The notes beneath the pieces were generated by a model that worked only from the letters and a program-made list of their open reading frames with translations, was not told the origin of the DNA and did no database searches. 64,000 nucleotides of DNA. Source: Mycteria americana. Its lineage: Eukaryota > Chordata > Aves > Ciconiiformes > Ciconiidae. The stretch covers positions 36,078,316 to 36,142,315 of the forward strand of contig NC_134372.1 in assembly GCF_035582795.1 (NCBI RefSeq), written 5' to 3'. The position numbers were made by a program, and so were the translations under genes. Shown here piece by piece: positions 46,628-58,250 of the stretch. Numbering within the stretch: position 1 is the stretch's first letter; each line of letters starts with the position of its first letter.

Positions 46628-49600
46628 CTCCACACTGTATATCTGCTCTTAGCTCATTGGTGAAGTAATTTCTCAGCACTGCTATCAACTCGTGCTGGAG
46701 ACGAGCATTTCCCATTACAAGAGCAGTCAGCTGAACAATATCAGTCCAGTCTAAGCACCTGAGAATACCAATGGCTTCATCATAGAGTTTCTGCTGCTCA
46801 GCAGGAGGCAATTCCAATAAAATCTGAGCGACTGGCTTGAACTGTCCAGCAGACATCCAGGCACCAAGCAATCCACCAACTGCTCCTCCTAGAAAAGAGA
46901 GAGATGTTGGTCTTTACCAGTTAATGTTAAAACCTGAAATTCCATCTACAGCCTTCATCAACAATGTTCCCACCTTTATTAGAAATCAATGCAGAGTTGT
47001 GTATGTGTCTACTTTAACTGGGCTTATACGCGACGTTCAAAGCACCAAGAAGGATTTTTAAAGCTTTCTACATCCACAGCAATCACAAAGGAACTCTACA
47101 CAATCAAAGCTAATAGCTTCAAGTTAGAAATCAGAAAAAAAATGAGACTCCTTAGGGCACTGGTCTCTTTACCAAAGCTCTACTACTAAATAAAACCAGG
47201 CCCAGGGAAAACATCTGGCCTTATCAGTGCCATTAACACATAATCTCTTACTAGAGATTCCCAGAACGATCCAAGCTTTCCGCTTCTGAAGTCCACCCCT
47301 CAGAAGGTGCTCGCAGAGACCAAACCCATCAGCTTTGTGGGGTTAGACACATTCATGCTTTCATCAACCAAATCAACACCCCACCTGCACCGCCCACCCC
47401 AGCTGGCCAAGAAATGCTCTGGTAATCAGAGTGGTTGTCATCAAGATCCTCAAGCAGATCATCAAGCAGAGGGATCCTCTACAGCTAACATGATGGTGGC
47501 TGCTGAGAAATCAGTGCCACACTCCTACACGGTTGTTTTCTTTCAGAGAGTTACCAGTCTAACTTGCACCACAGTGCTCCCTGACAGGAATTCACCTGAC
47601 CGACACTGCTGCCCAGAGACACGGACAGACAGACAGGAAGGAAAACCCTCACAATGGAGGGGCATCAGAACCGACTCTGCCTCCAAAATTCCCACCCCAG
47701 CGACTGCTCCTAAAAAGTCATTTATGCACTCACAGGGATGCAGTTTTTCACTAGACAAAAAAATCCTTAATTTGCACATTTTACTCAGTTGGCAATTTTT
47801 CCCGTGATACCACAGAAATACTTGAAAGCCTACGATGGCTGAATTAATCTTCAAGAACTTTTACGAGGACATCAATATCTGATTTAGGGGCACTTAATGC
47901 AAAAGCCACTAGAAGTATTGATGTCCGAGTTCCTAGTTTATTGAGACAAGATTTGTTACATGATCACACTTTTCCCCCCCCAAGCGACACATCCACAATC
48001 TACTCTTCTCAGAGCAAGTCGTCCTTAGAACACACGATAGACTGCGAGTTTCTCCAGTGACCACTGCAGATGGAAGGTAATTCATCCTCTAATTCTTGGT
48101 GCAAGGCAGCAATAAGGACAGTCCCTGCTACCCAGTCCCACACCTATCCAGGCTGTTTGTGTAACTGGAAGTGCACCTGATTGCAAATGTTCCTGTAACT
48201 GTCCTAAAACCCACTAAAGACCCCGGGTCATTTACCTTTGCAATTTTTAAAGTTCAATGACAGTCTTCCGATTTAGTTGCACTGTAATCAGGACATGGCT
48301 TTTGGTATACTTAGTACTTATTATTCTTATTATATATAACTATTATACTTATTGTTATATACTTTTGGTATATAGTAATAGGTATACTTGTTCCAGTGCC
48401 TTCATCAGTGGCTGAAGAACACCAAGCTTGACTGGGAGACATTATGAAAGCTTAAACAAACACTTAAACAAAATGAGAAAACACATCCAAGAACAACTTC
48501 AGTGTTTCTCATCATCTCACTCAAGAATGAGGCCACTTACATTTTTACTTCTGATTTACAGCTTACAAATTTCTTACAAAAGCTTAATTTCAATTCTTTG
48601 TTCCTGATAACTTCAGTCATAAGTTTGTCAAAATATTATTTTTTGCTATTAATTAAGCTCTGTACTTGTAACAGGAGTAAATACACAGCTTCATTTTGCA
48701 TTTTCTGTTATCACTCGTCACATATTATTTGCTTATTTTTTGTAACTCAACCTTGCTAACCCTCATGCGGGCATACTGCAGTTCACTCCAATACCAATAA
48801 GCCCGTGAAATTGCTGGAACTGCTCACAGGAGTAAGGAGCATTCAAGGAGCAAGGCCCACATGACTGCAGTGATAAGGCAGCTTTCAAACTAGACAACTC
48901 TGAATTCAAGAGACATAGAAGAGACAACTCTTTTACTATTAGACTCTGGCCTTCCTGTCATTTTCCATACAAGGAAAAAAAGCAAAGTGACAGGGAATAA
49001 CAAATTCCGGAGGAAAAAAACAAGTTCACCAAGTGGATAGCAGGTACTTTTAAAATACAGAAATAAACATCATTTTTAATAAGATTGTTAGGAAGATGAT
49101 CCTGTCCCTTGCTAAGGCTAAGAATACTTATTCACCCTTGCTTTACACCCGAATTTTTTTTTCTTCTGTGCCACAAGGTACCAAGATCCCCCCGGACTGC
49201 CACCATCGTGTCTCGTGCTCCTTCGCCCCTGCCTCACCCCCCCCCAGCGCTGGGCAGAGCCCGCGCTACCGAGCTCAGAGCCTGCTACTTTGCTCTCTGT
49301 TTCGTCCCACACCTCAGACACTGGTGCACCTCAGCAGATGGGAAACAGGGCTCTACCCACCAAAAGCAAATGATTTATTAACAGCTTGTTCAAAGGGTTT
49401 CAAAGGTGCCACTATCTCAGCCTCAGACCTCGGGATGGCTTCCCATTTGCCGCACAAGAGTCCAAGTCAGCAAGGTCACTATCACCCTAGAAGGAAACGC
49501 TGACATGTGCCTCCCTGATGCATACCTCGTTTCTAAAAAGCCGACATATGAAATGCCATCTTATTAAAGCCCAGCTACATGAAATCCCAGCGCTGCATGC

Positions 49601-49856
49601 CCCTTTCCTTCAATCCATACGTACTCCACAGACTTCCTAGTTTCTTCCCTCGGGGAGGTAACCACACTTCTTGTTCCTAAAGCAACACACGCTTACCTAC
49701 AGCGACTCCAGGTGGACCTCCCATCAGACCCCCAACAAATGCTGTTGCACCCACCACCAGTGCTCCTCGACCAGAGTGTTTGATAGCAGCTTTCATCCCC
49801 TTCTTCTCACAGAGATGGCAGAACAGTTGCATCACATCATTAATATTGACAGGCAT
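46623..49856 (-). CDS. C19orf12: C19orf12 orthologue, glycine-zipper membrane protein
   Basis: Two coding exons on the minus strand, 49856..49697 (160 nt) and 46888..46623 (266 nt), joined across a GT-AG intron that splits a Gly codon (residue 54). The product is 141 aa, equal to the human 141-residue isoform. Residues 31-65 form a hydrophobic, glycine-rich segment ([17 protein letters not shown], then [15 protein letters not shown]). This is the glycine-zipper membrane hairpin of the family, placed at mitochondria, ER and their contacts. The C-terminal half ([41 protein letters not shown]) closely follows the human protein as I recall it. Human mutations cause mitochondrial membrane protein-associated neurodegeneration (NBIA4); the biochemical role is unsettled. 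The start at 49856 has A at -3, and an in-frame TAA lies 18 nt upstream at 49868-49866, so the N-terminally longer human isoform is not encoded by this exon. Confidence 0.95.
46889..49696 (-). other. C19orf12: C19orf12 intron between the coding exons
   Basis: A 2.8 kb intron with donor GTAAGC at 49696-49691 and acceptor CTTTTCTAG ending at 46889. It contains AT-rich simple sequence at about 48305-48385. A 166-codon plus-strand frame (47307-47807) runs antisense, has no recognisable domain and is taken as chance. Confidence 0.8.
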
Positions 49857-49873
49857 CTTGGTGAGTTAAGGTC
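49857..49873 (-). other. C19orf12: C19orf12 5' UTR part of the first coding exon
   Basis: The exon containing the start codon begins at 49873 after the acceptor TTTTTCAG (AG at 49875-49874) and carries 17 nt of leader, GACCTTAACTCACCAAG. The in-frame TAA within it fixes the ATG at 49856 as the first possible start on this exon. Confidence 0.75.
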
Positions 49874-50920
49874 CTGAAAAAGACGTTTTAAGTTATCTTT
49901 TGATCGCTGCAACAGGGACTAAATTTTGCTGCTAAACGAGTTCAGGTGTCTGTGCAACTACAAGGACAGAGGCACAGTCAATACACGAAAAAAAAATTCA
50001 CTTTCTCTTTCATTTCTGGGAATACCAAAGCTATTTGCAAACAGCTAAAGGCTACTGAAACTGCAAATGAAACCAGAAATAGACCAAAAAAATCTGGTTT
50101 TATGACAAATTCAGAAGACCAAACAAGGACAAGTACCAGCAATGAGAGACTTAAAGTTTCTATCTAATTCTACAGTACATTGCCTCTGCCTCAAGCAATT
50201 GCAGCGTGCATTCAGCATCATGCACAGCTCTGGGAAAAAGACAAAGCAGAGCCTCACTCTACTGCAACTAGCAGATTATAATTGACAAATTTGTCAGGTA
50301 TTTTCTCCTTGTCCTAATTCTTGCCACAAATCAGTTGTTTGTTTTCACATATCAGTTCTCCCCGTTTTGTTACACGCTTAAACACTTCCACGCCCATTTC
50401 TGAAGGTGGGAGGCTCTCTGTAGCAAGCAAGAAGAGCCTGAGGAAGGGAACAGATTTCAGAAGGAGTTGGAATAGAGACCTGGGACTGGGAATAAATGGG
50501 GAGCTCTAGAAACAGGGCATCAGAAATGCAGGGGTGTATGTGTACAGCGGTCGGGACTCAGAGCAGACACGTGAGACAACTCTCGTGTATGAGGAGGCAG
50601 AGAGATGGGACCTCAGCCCCCTTACATACAGTGACAAGCCCCCAGCACGGGGCAGATACCTGCCCCTGAGAACAATCCCTCCGAGACCAAACCTTTTCCA
50701 CCTTGTTCACTTACTGCTGCTGCCTATCTAAGCCCGCTCATTTCCATAGAGGCCCACAGAGAGCGTGGCTATGCATCGCTGCTGCTGCGGCCACCGCTGA
50801 CAAAAAGGGAAGCATGGCACGCCCGGGTGACGGCTCCAGCCCCCAATCCTGCAGGCACGGGAAGCCACGCTATTGCACTGAACACAACCCTGAGAAAAGG
50901 CACATGAACATGACCTAGTT

Positions 50921-50985
50921 AAAAAAAAAAAAAAAAAAAAAAAACAAAACAAAAAAAAACCAAACAAAAAAACAAACAACAAAAC
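50921..50985. repeat. A-rich tract starting with A24
   Basis: Twenty-four consecutive A (50921-50944), then about 40 bp of A with scattered C. No retrocopy body is recognisable upstream and no target duplication is visible. Confidence 0.85.
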
Positions 50986-52001
50986 TAATACAGAGCACCT
51001 TTTTGGAATTTCTACATATTAACTATTCTTCTCCCCAGGTGGCTTGCCTTGTCACAGCAGGTAACTCAGGAGGCATAACAGAAGCAAATATGGGCCTCAG
51101 AGTTGCAGGTGCCACCAAGTGTAGCGAGCAAGGAAAGAGGCTGCATGAAGAAACAGCACAGCTTCTCTGCTTTAAAAAAGAAAAGATTCTACCTGAAGAA
51201 AAAGATTTTACCCCTTATTTGCACCTAATGTTTGATTGCTGTTAAGCCAGCCACTTGAATCAAGCTTTTTAGAAATGGTTACTACGCTCTAACTTTTCCA
51301 GGCACCCATCCTGCAATCTCAGAGAGATATCTGCAAAAACGCCGACCCCTCAAAATTACAACTGAATTCAAATGCAGCTCTGCTTGAGTACAGTGTTACA
51401 CAACGTCAAGCACTGAAAAATCCATCTTTGGCTTTCCATTTGGCAAAGCAAGTGGATACTTTCAACTTTAACAACTATTTTAATGATAGGAGAACAGACA
51501 GAGATACTGAAAATATCATCATCTCATGTTGCAAAAATAGGTTCAATACTAATGAACGACACTGATTCAGACCAATGAGATCAGAGGAAAACCCATAAGT
51601 GAAATTAAGAAATTACATCCCCGTAGCAGAGTTGGAGGAGTGTTCAGTAAAGAAGGCCCGAGGACTTAGCGCTGAACAGCAAGAAAAAGCTTGCTCATTA
51701 AGCAAATACCCTCCATTCTGCACACCAAGTGAGGAAAGGGCTTGCAGGGCAAAAAGAAAAAAGTATTCAATATGATTAAAAATATAATGACATACACACA
51801 GAAGGCACAGATTTATTGTTGCACGTGTAACGTTAGCACTATCGAACAGATGAGTGCTTTGTTTTCCAGCTTCTAGAACACTTTTTATCCCAGTGCGTGT
51901 GCAATACTTTCTCAGCCCAAGTCAACTTGTCTTCAAGTCTTTCTTGAACAGATCTCCTCAGTGCAAAGTGAAAATGGAGTGGTATCACACAATTTTTCGT
52001 A

Positions 52002-52214
52002 TTAAAAATTAACTACTGTGAAAGTGAAAGCTTTCTTTTGCACTGAAATGGCTGACTCCAAATCATCTGTGTCACTGCAGTATCCAAGCACTGCTGACGC
52101 TAAGCAAAAATCTGGGGTTTGGGAAGGCACCACATATGCTCCATAGCTGCAGAGAGGCACAGTAGGAAATTCATCAAATAGTTGCATTTCTCTCACTACT
52201 TCATTCATTTCCAT
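52002..52214 (-). CDS. Candidate small ORF (70 aa), unidentified
   Basis: An ATG-initiated minus-strand frame of 70 codons ending in TAA. The start has G at -3 and +4, a strong Kozak context, and lies 6 nt after a possible acceptor (TTTTCCTTAG). In-frame TAG precedes it. The product begins MEMNEVVREMQLFDEFPTVP; it is acidic and has no signal peptide or membrane segment. I do not recognise a family. It sits in the first intron of C19orf12 on the same strand, so it could be an alternative leader exon, a decayed retrocopy or chance. Confidence 0.2.
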   Translation of the reverse strand: MEMNEVVREMQLFDEFPTVPLCSYGAYVVPSQTPDFCLASAVLGYCSDTDDLESAISVQKKAFTFTVVNF

Positions 52215-54396
52215 GCCAGTCTAAGGAAAACATCAAAGTTCTTCATTTTACCACTGTTGCTTTTGGGTTTTTGGCAGGATTATGACACAGCAGTGTATCA
52301 GAATGCCAGTGCATGCTGGTTAGTGACAGCAGAGTGACACACTCTGCTTCCAGAGTATATATTATCTCATTTAATACGATTCAAGCTCAAAGTAATAAAG
52401 AAATGGCTGCTCTGTTTGTCCTAGAGCAGTAGGAAAAAACACCCCAAAATATACAACTGGTATGTTTTTACCTTCTTAACAAAAGGTGAGCAGATTGCCA
52501 CTCAGAATAACATTCACACCAGCACCAAGAAGCCTTAAGCGCTGCAGGATTCAGTTCCTCCTCTCAGTGTGACGGGAATTGATTTGTGCTTGTCCTGCAC
52601 TTCCTTAGCATGACCTCGGACTAACCCAACCGCCTGAGTGCTGAAATGAATTTGCTGCTTCTCTTTGGGCCAAATCCAGCGAACATCTCGTGCAAAGCTC
52701 TTCAGTATGAAGGCTCTGTGGCATGGACAGACAACGTAAGTTGGAGAGCTCACAACACAACACGGCTCTCGCCGAGAGCAATATAATCTGTTTTCCCCCA
52801 ATCAACCTGACTGATTTCCACAATTTCCTAAACCAATCTAATTGTAATATACATGAAATGATATTTTGTGAGCTGAAGCATCAGGTTCCTGCAGTGCATA
52901 GAAGCTGGCTGTCCACAGAAAGGCACGCGCACTACTCTATCCACCACCCTGCCAATACTAGGAAGTCTCCTTATGGTGACCTGGCCATCTCGAGCACTGC
53001 AAAGGTGATCAGCTAATCTGGGGTTTCTCTGAATAAATAAAAAACTCTTTCACGACTAGATTAAAAGTGCAATTGGCTTAAGAGTGAAAAAAACCCAGAC
53101 CATAATGAAAACAGGAATCACTGCTATCTGGTGGCACACAAATTGGCAATAACGTATTAGTCTCAAGGTAAAGTAGAAATGTACTGGAACTCAAGCAAGT
53201 TAAGTATTTTTTCCATAGTAAATTATTTTACTGCTTTACTCCCCTCATAACTTCCCCAAAGGGAATTTCCACTCGCAAAGTTAACACTTATTTGTGGTTT
53301 TTTGGCTTGGTTGAAGAAGGTCCCTGGCACAGCAGAGTCGTTCCCGCTTCATTCTGAATGTGAGCGTCACACACAACATTCTCAAAGACATTACAAGGAG
53401 CGTTAATTTTCTCCCAGCTCTTACAAGTATTTCTACAATCTCTTAGCATATTCACTATATTTTAAGTTCTGTAGTGAATACAGTAGCTGATGCCCAGCAC
53501 ATACAAATTTTTTTTTAAACTGTACATATAGAGCACTAGTGGGAACCATTAAAATGTAAACCATGTATTACAACACATACACATAAAGTAATCCCAAAGA
53601 TTCCTATATTCAGCACAAAGACACAAATGAGTGGGCCAACGTTCCAGAGACCTTTTATGAAGTCAGACTATTACGAATTTCTTTGGCAATTTCAGGTTCT
53701 GATGAAGAATCAAGGCAGTCAAGCAGACAATCTTCAGTGAGCATGTATTTTTTTAACAATACATTACAGGCCATGAAAGCAGGATATTTTAACAGTACAT
53801 TAGCAAGTTGCTGCACAGAGACTCCAGAAGGAGTTTAACCTGCTACTAGGATAACCAGCCCCAAAAGAAAAAAAAAAAAAACCAACCAAAACAAACCCCC
53901 AACCTCCCCGCCTGAAGTCAGCAGACAGCCAGCTAGCTTTAGGCTGAGGAAATCAAACAAAAGGCTTATAAAGCTCTGCAGCTGCAAACCTCTAACACCT
54001 CACAGACTGCTAAGGTCTGCAGGAAGCCAACTGCAAGAATGCGGAGCTCAAAGTTGCGGTTGACATCAACGTAATGATCAGAACCACTGGGCGGGCAGAA
54101 TAGGAAGATACGCGTATTTGAAAATGCCAGTGAACTACAAAGGATCAAGAATCCTACTCCAGATTAAAAGGACCTGTAAGTTTTATGTGTCAGAGGCAGA
54201 ACCAGAAGACAGCCAAAAATATTCATAAACTTTTGATTGTCTAACTGACCAGTAAACAAATGCGCAATTTGATGCTAGCAATGAGTTATTCTCTGTGGAA
54301 TCCACCCAGACATTAAGAAACACTAGGAATGTAAAATACTGGATTTGCACTAATGAGGGATAGAAATGTCAATGACTTCCATAAAATGGGGCCCCG

Positions 54397-54466
54397 CCTT
54401 CAGAGCTGCTGAGCCTCCACAGCTCCTACTGACTTCACATGGCATTGAGAATATTCAGCACTTCAA
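54397..54466. repeat. Possible ancient amniote palindromic repeat
   Basis: CTTCAGAGCTGCTGAGCCTC, CACAGCTCCTACTGACTTCA and CATTGAGAATATTCAGCACT resemble an old repeat I recall from turtle and bird DNA (CTGAGCACCCACAGCTCCCA, TTGACTTCAATGG, TGCTCAGCACTTC). The two ends are imperfect inverted repeats. The same core (TTGAAGTCAATGGGAAT) recurs at 59280-59296. The family name is unknown to me. Confidence 0.3.
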
Positions 54467-57400
54467 GAACAAAAAAAAAAACCAAACCCCCAAAAACCCC
54501 CAAGAGTTTTGGAAAATGAAGCTGCTGAGAAACCAAACTTTGTTGTATAACTGACCTTCCTTTTTTGTTCTACTGCAATTCAGTAGTTGTGTTCCTCTTC
54601 TCTTTGTGGTCTCCCCAAATACTCATCTGAGATGTTAGACTCTGTACTTCTCTCTGACTAAATTAGATGATGCTCTCTCTTTCACCCCAGGGACTGGGGA
54701 GCAAAGTGAGCAATGATGCTGCTCTACCTATCCAAAGAGAACAATAACATCATGTGTTTGTATCTCATCTTTAAGCCTACAACCAATGGGTTTTACTAAA
54801 AGGTACATTCCTCTCAGAACTAGTTTATTACTTTTTAAGAAGAAAAATGCCATAGAAAGAATTAAAACAACAAAAGAATCACATTGTGCCCAACTCACTG
54901 AAAGTCCTTTTAATGCAAACAGCCAGAGAGGGTCCCCACATTCATCTATGGTGTGAACCTCACTTCAGCTCTTTCCTATTTAACATTCCCATGTTCCTAC
55001 CTCATTATCCTACCTCCCCCTTCACAGAATGATGACTTTAGACAGGCAAAAACCATTTCATCCCCTGGGTTCACTGTCCCACTTATATAAAAAAACACCC
55101 TCCCAAATGTCCATGCAGGAGATGTTCTAACCAGTACACAGCCTGGCCCACAGCTGAGCTGTCCTCACTGCTCCTTACTACCTCCTATTAACCAAGTATA
55201 CACTTCACTAGACATCTCTACCATGTGCGCGTTCATAGAACAAAAATCACCTACAGAACAAATTCCAAACCTACCAAGCAATGAAGGCATAGGTCTAACT
55301 CCTCTTACCAGGAGTCAACTTTATCTTGGTGGACACCACACAGTGATAAGCAAGAACATGGGGCGAGAATCTCCATACAACTGTTAGAAAGCAGACACAT
55401 GAACTGCGTAGATCTTCAAACTGGAACTTCAAGACAATAGCAAATACCGCTGCAAACAGAAATGCCCAGGAGATAACACAGGACAGTTTCTTCTGTCTCA
55501 ACTGTACACATAACAGCTCTATCTGTACTGCAACTTTTTATAATAAATAAGAGATCAGCACTGGAGCAAAAACAAATGAAAAGTACTCAGCAACTGAGGC
55601 AGACTAAAGAACACAATTTCACAAACAACAGCGTGCACAAAGATCTGACTTGATGATTAAACAGGCCAGAAGTCCATTAACTATTTCAATAATAGCTGGT
55701 GGGTGGGCATGGAATCAAGATATTCCTATCCACAAAGCAGGACTGTCTCATCACTGGTCCATACGCACACTGGTGGCTTGAGTAGCATTTCTGCTCCTAA
55801 ATCATCACTTTCTGAAAATCCTACCCTTAGAGCCCAGCCTAGTATTTAAAATCTGCAAAGCAGGTGGCTTGATTTAAATCATGATTGGCATCAGCAGCCA
55901 GTAAAACTTCATTTAACTATACCAGTTTTAACTCTGCTCTGCATTTGTAATTTTCAGTTCTTTTCCTAAGGCAGGGTTCATGCCTACTTATTGGTGTGAA
56001 GATTAAAACATGTTGATTGCCACTCGTTATCTCTGTATTTGGTACTCTTCTCTCCCAACCACGAGGATTCACTACATCTACAAATATTTATTATAAGAAT
56101 ATAATCATGCTGCTGACTGTACAAATCAAATGCTCATTTTTGTTTGAGTTTCAATTATATTAGAAGATGGTAAGAAACTCGTCTATTTGCTAGACAATCT
56201 GAATTCAATTGAAAAGCATAAAAGAGCATTTTAATATTGTTTTGTAAGAACTGCAACCTTAAGAGTATTGCTTACTTTCTTCGTGTATTTATCGAAGCAT
56301 GTACATTTATCAAAGCATTTAATTGGTTTATTTAACAAAAAGATGCAATAAATTTACTCATTATATAAACAAACTACTTGGAGGAACCAAGGAGCTGATT
56401 TTACAAGGCTCTTGTAAAATGCAGGTAAATATTCAGTGGGAATGATCTCCTTCCATCGAGATTAAAGGAAATTTGGGGCCTAACCTGTCTATGCGCTTAG
56501 GATATCCTGCTTACTTGGACTGGAAAGTTACTAAGTGTATGCGAAAGTCTGGCTGCAAGTCCTTCAGCCCTTCAAACTTTTTTAGACCTACACAATGTCT
56601 TTTTAATTTATAAATTACGGGTGGAAGTTTTCTTTCATTTCCTAGCCAGCTTCTCCGTTTTGAAAGCCATATTTGAAAAAGAAGGAGCTACAGGTCGCTT
56701 GCATCAGCTAGCTGGTATTGAATCCAAAATGATCAGACTTTTGGTTAAGAATTAAAAAGAGCTGACACTTGGAAAACACATAAATAGCAAAGCTTGTTCC
56801 CCTGTAGAGATACCTGGTGCAGCACATTGCAGTGATATCTTCGAAATCTGAACTAAGCTTGAAAATTAAAGATGCTTTCCCAGACTCACTACAAAAACAT
56901 AAACTTCAGCTCATTAAAATTAATCAACGTTCTGAATATTTTAAAATTTATTAAAATCTTTATGACTAAAATAGGCTGAGCATAAAATGTAATTATAAAC
57001 TCTTTCAAACAGCTGAAATTTAATTACACTTCAGATATTTTTTATTTATTTTCCTACAACGCCAATTTCAGGTTTACTATTGCTGAAACGATGACACAGC
57101 CGCAACGGAACTTGGGGAAAAAAGAAATCAGAAGTTAAAGAAGAGTTCGATCCCATCTGAAGGTTTTCAAGGCTCTTCTCACCCTATCCACACAACGCCT
57201 CAAATCCAGGGGCGGCCCCGCAGGCTGGAGCGGCGGTGGCCCGCCGGGACGGGGACGGGGCGCGGGACGGCCCCAGGGGCCCGCCGGGCTCCCCCGCGCC
57301 CCGCCCCTCCCCTGCCGCCCTGCCGGGGCGGCCCCGGCACCCACCGGGCTGTGGGCCGCGGCCCCCCGGCCCCGCTCCCCACAGCGCCCGGCTACCGCAG

Positions 57401-57715
57401 CCGGCCTCTTCTGGAATCTTCCCGGCCGCCGCAAACGCAAACCCCGCTGACGCCGGGCAGGGGTCGGGAGGAGCTCCCCGGCATGCGGAGGGGACAGCGG
57501 GGCCCGCCCGGCCAGGGGCACGCAGCGCCAGGGCTCCCGCCCCCTTGGGCAGAGCCGGCGCCAAGCCCCGCCGCGGCCCTTCCCTCCCTCCCTCATTCTC
57601 CCGCCCGCCTCCCTCAGCCGGCAGCGCGCCCGGCGCACCGGAGGCCCGGCAGCACAGGGCTGCGGCGGCGCCAGGGAAGGAGCGCGACCCGGCGGGCGAC
57701 CCCGGCGCGGCGCGG

Positions 57716-57771
57716 CCCGGCCCAGCCCAGTCCAGTCCAGCCCAGCCCAGCCTCCTGCCCTGCCCTGCCCG
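57716..57771. repeat. Degenerate CCAGC/CCTGC pentanucleotide repeat
   Basis: CGGCCCAGCCCAGTCCAGTC, CAGCCCAGCCCAGC, then CCTGCCCTGCCCTGCCC form an imperfect 5-bp repeat within the C19orf12 CpG island, just downstream of the predicted first donor in the minus-strand sense (inside intron 1). It is a likely length-variable promoter-proximal minisatellite. Confidence 0.75.
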
Positions 57772-57850
57772 CCCCGGGCCCGCGGCGCCGCTCCGGCGTT
57801 GGCGGCTGCCCCGCCAGGGAGCGCCGCGCCCGCGGCAGCCCGCCCTCACC

Positions 57851-57940
57851 TCCGCGCCGGCCGCGGCACGCTGGGAGCGGGGTGGCGGCAGGCCTCGGGG
57901 AGCGGGCGCGGCCCCCTCCGCTAGAGCCGGCCTCACCGGC
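57851..57940 (-). other. C19orf12: C19orf12 exon 1 (predicted 5' UTR exon)
   Basis: The 3' boundary is at 57850/57851, where the minus strand reads GGCGCGGAG|GTGAGGGC, a near-perfect donor. The 5' end is set only roughly from the CCAAT box at 57995-57999. The exon is non-coding, because the ATG-bearing exon has its own in-frame upstream stop. No transcript evidence is available from sequence alone. Confidence 0.4.
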
Positions 57941-58250
57941 GGCTCCCGCGCTTGCTCCGTGGAAGAAGCGCGCAGCCCGCCGCGGCGTGAAGCGATTGGG
58001 GATGGTGTGCGGCCGCCCCTTCCTCCCGCCTGCCCCCGCGGCGGCACCGAGAGCAAACCCGGGCCAGGCCCCCGCGGCGGGCGGTGCGCCCCGAGCCGCG
58101 GGGCTGGCGCCGCGCCCGGGCCGGCCCAGGCCGGAGGTCAGGCGCGGGGTAACCGCTGCCCTGGAGCTCGGTGCTCGCTCTGGAAGAGCACAGCACGCCC
58201 CGGGGAGCATCTGCCGCTCCTGTGCGCGGAGACGGCCTTTGTGAGGGATA

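Larger units (their letters stand above)
49876..57849 (-). other. C19orf12: C19orf12 first intron (predicted)
   Basis: An intron of about 8 kb inferred between a donor in the CpG island (GCGGAG|GTGAGG, intron from 57849) and the acceptor at 49875-49874. It is AT-rich, with a long A-rich tract at 50921-50985, A-runs followed by CCAAAC at about 53868 and 54471, a possible ancient repeat at 54397-54466 and a 70-codon minus-strand ORF at 52214-52002. Extra 5' UTR exons may exist here, as in human. Confidence 0.5.
57180..58250 (-). promoter_or_regulatory. C19orf12: CpG-island promoter and 5' region of C19orf12
   Basis: A 1.07 kb block of extreme GC and CpG density, sharply bounded by AT-rich DNA on both sides. 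On the minus strand it has a CCAAT box at 57999-57995, no TATA box and a consensus donor GCGGAG|GTGAGG at 57850/57849. A second possible donor (GTGAGA) is near 57180. It is assigned to C19orf12 as the next minus-strand gene; a divergent plus-strand transcript is possible but has no coding candidate in the window. Long open frames across the island on both strands result from its base composition. Confidence 0.7.

Noticed and set aside
50921-50985. The long poly(A) as the tail of a processed pseudogene
   Set aside because: No gene-like sequence, target-site duplication or open frame is recognisable immediately upstream.
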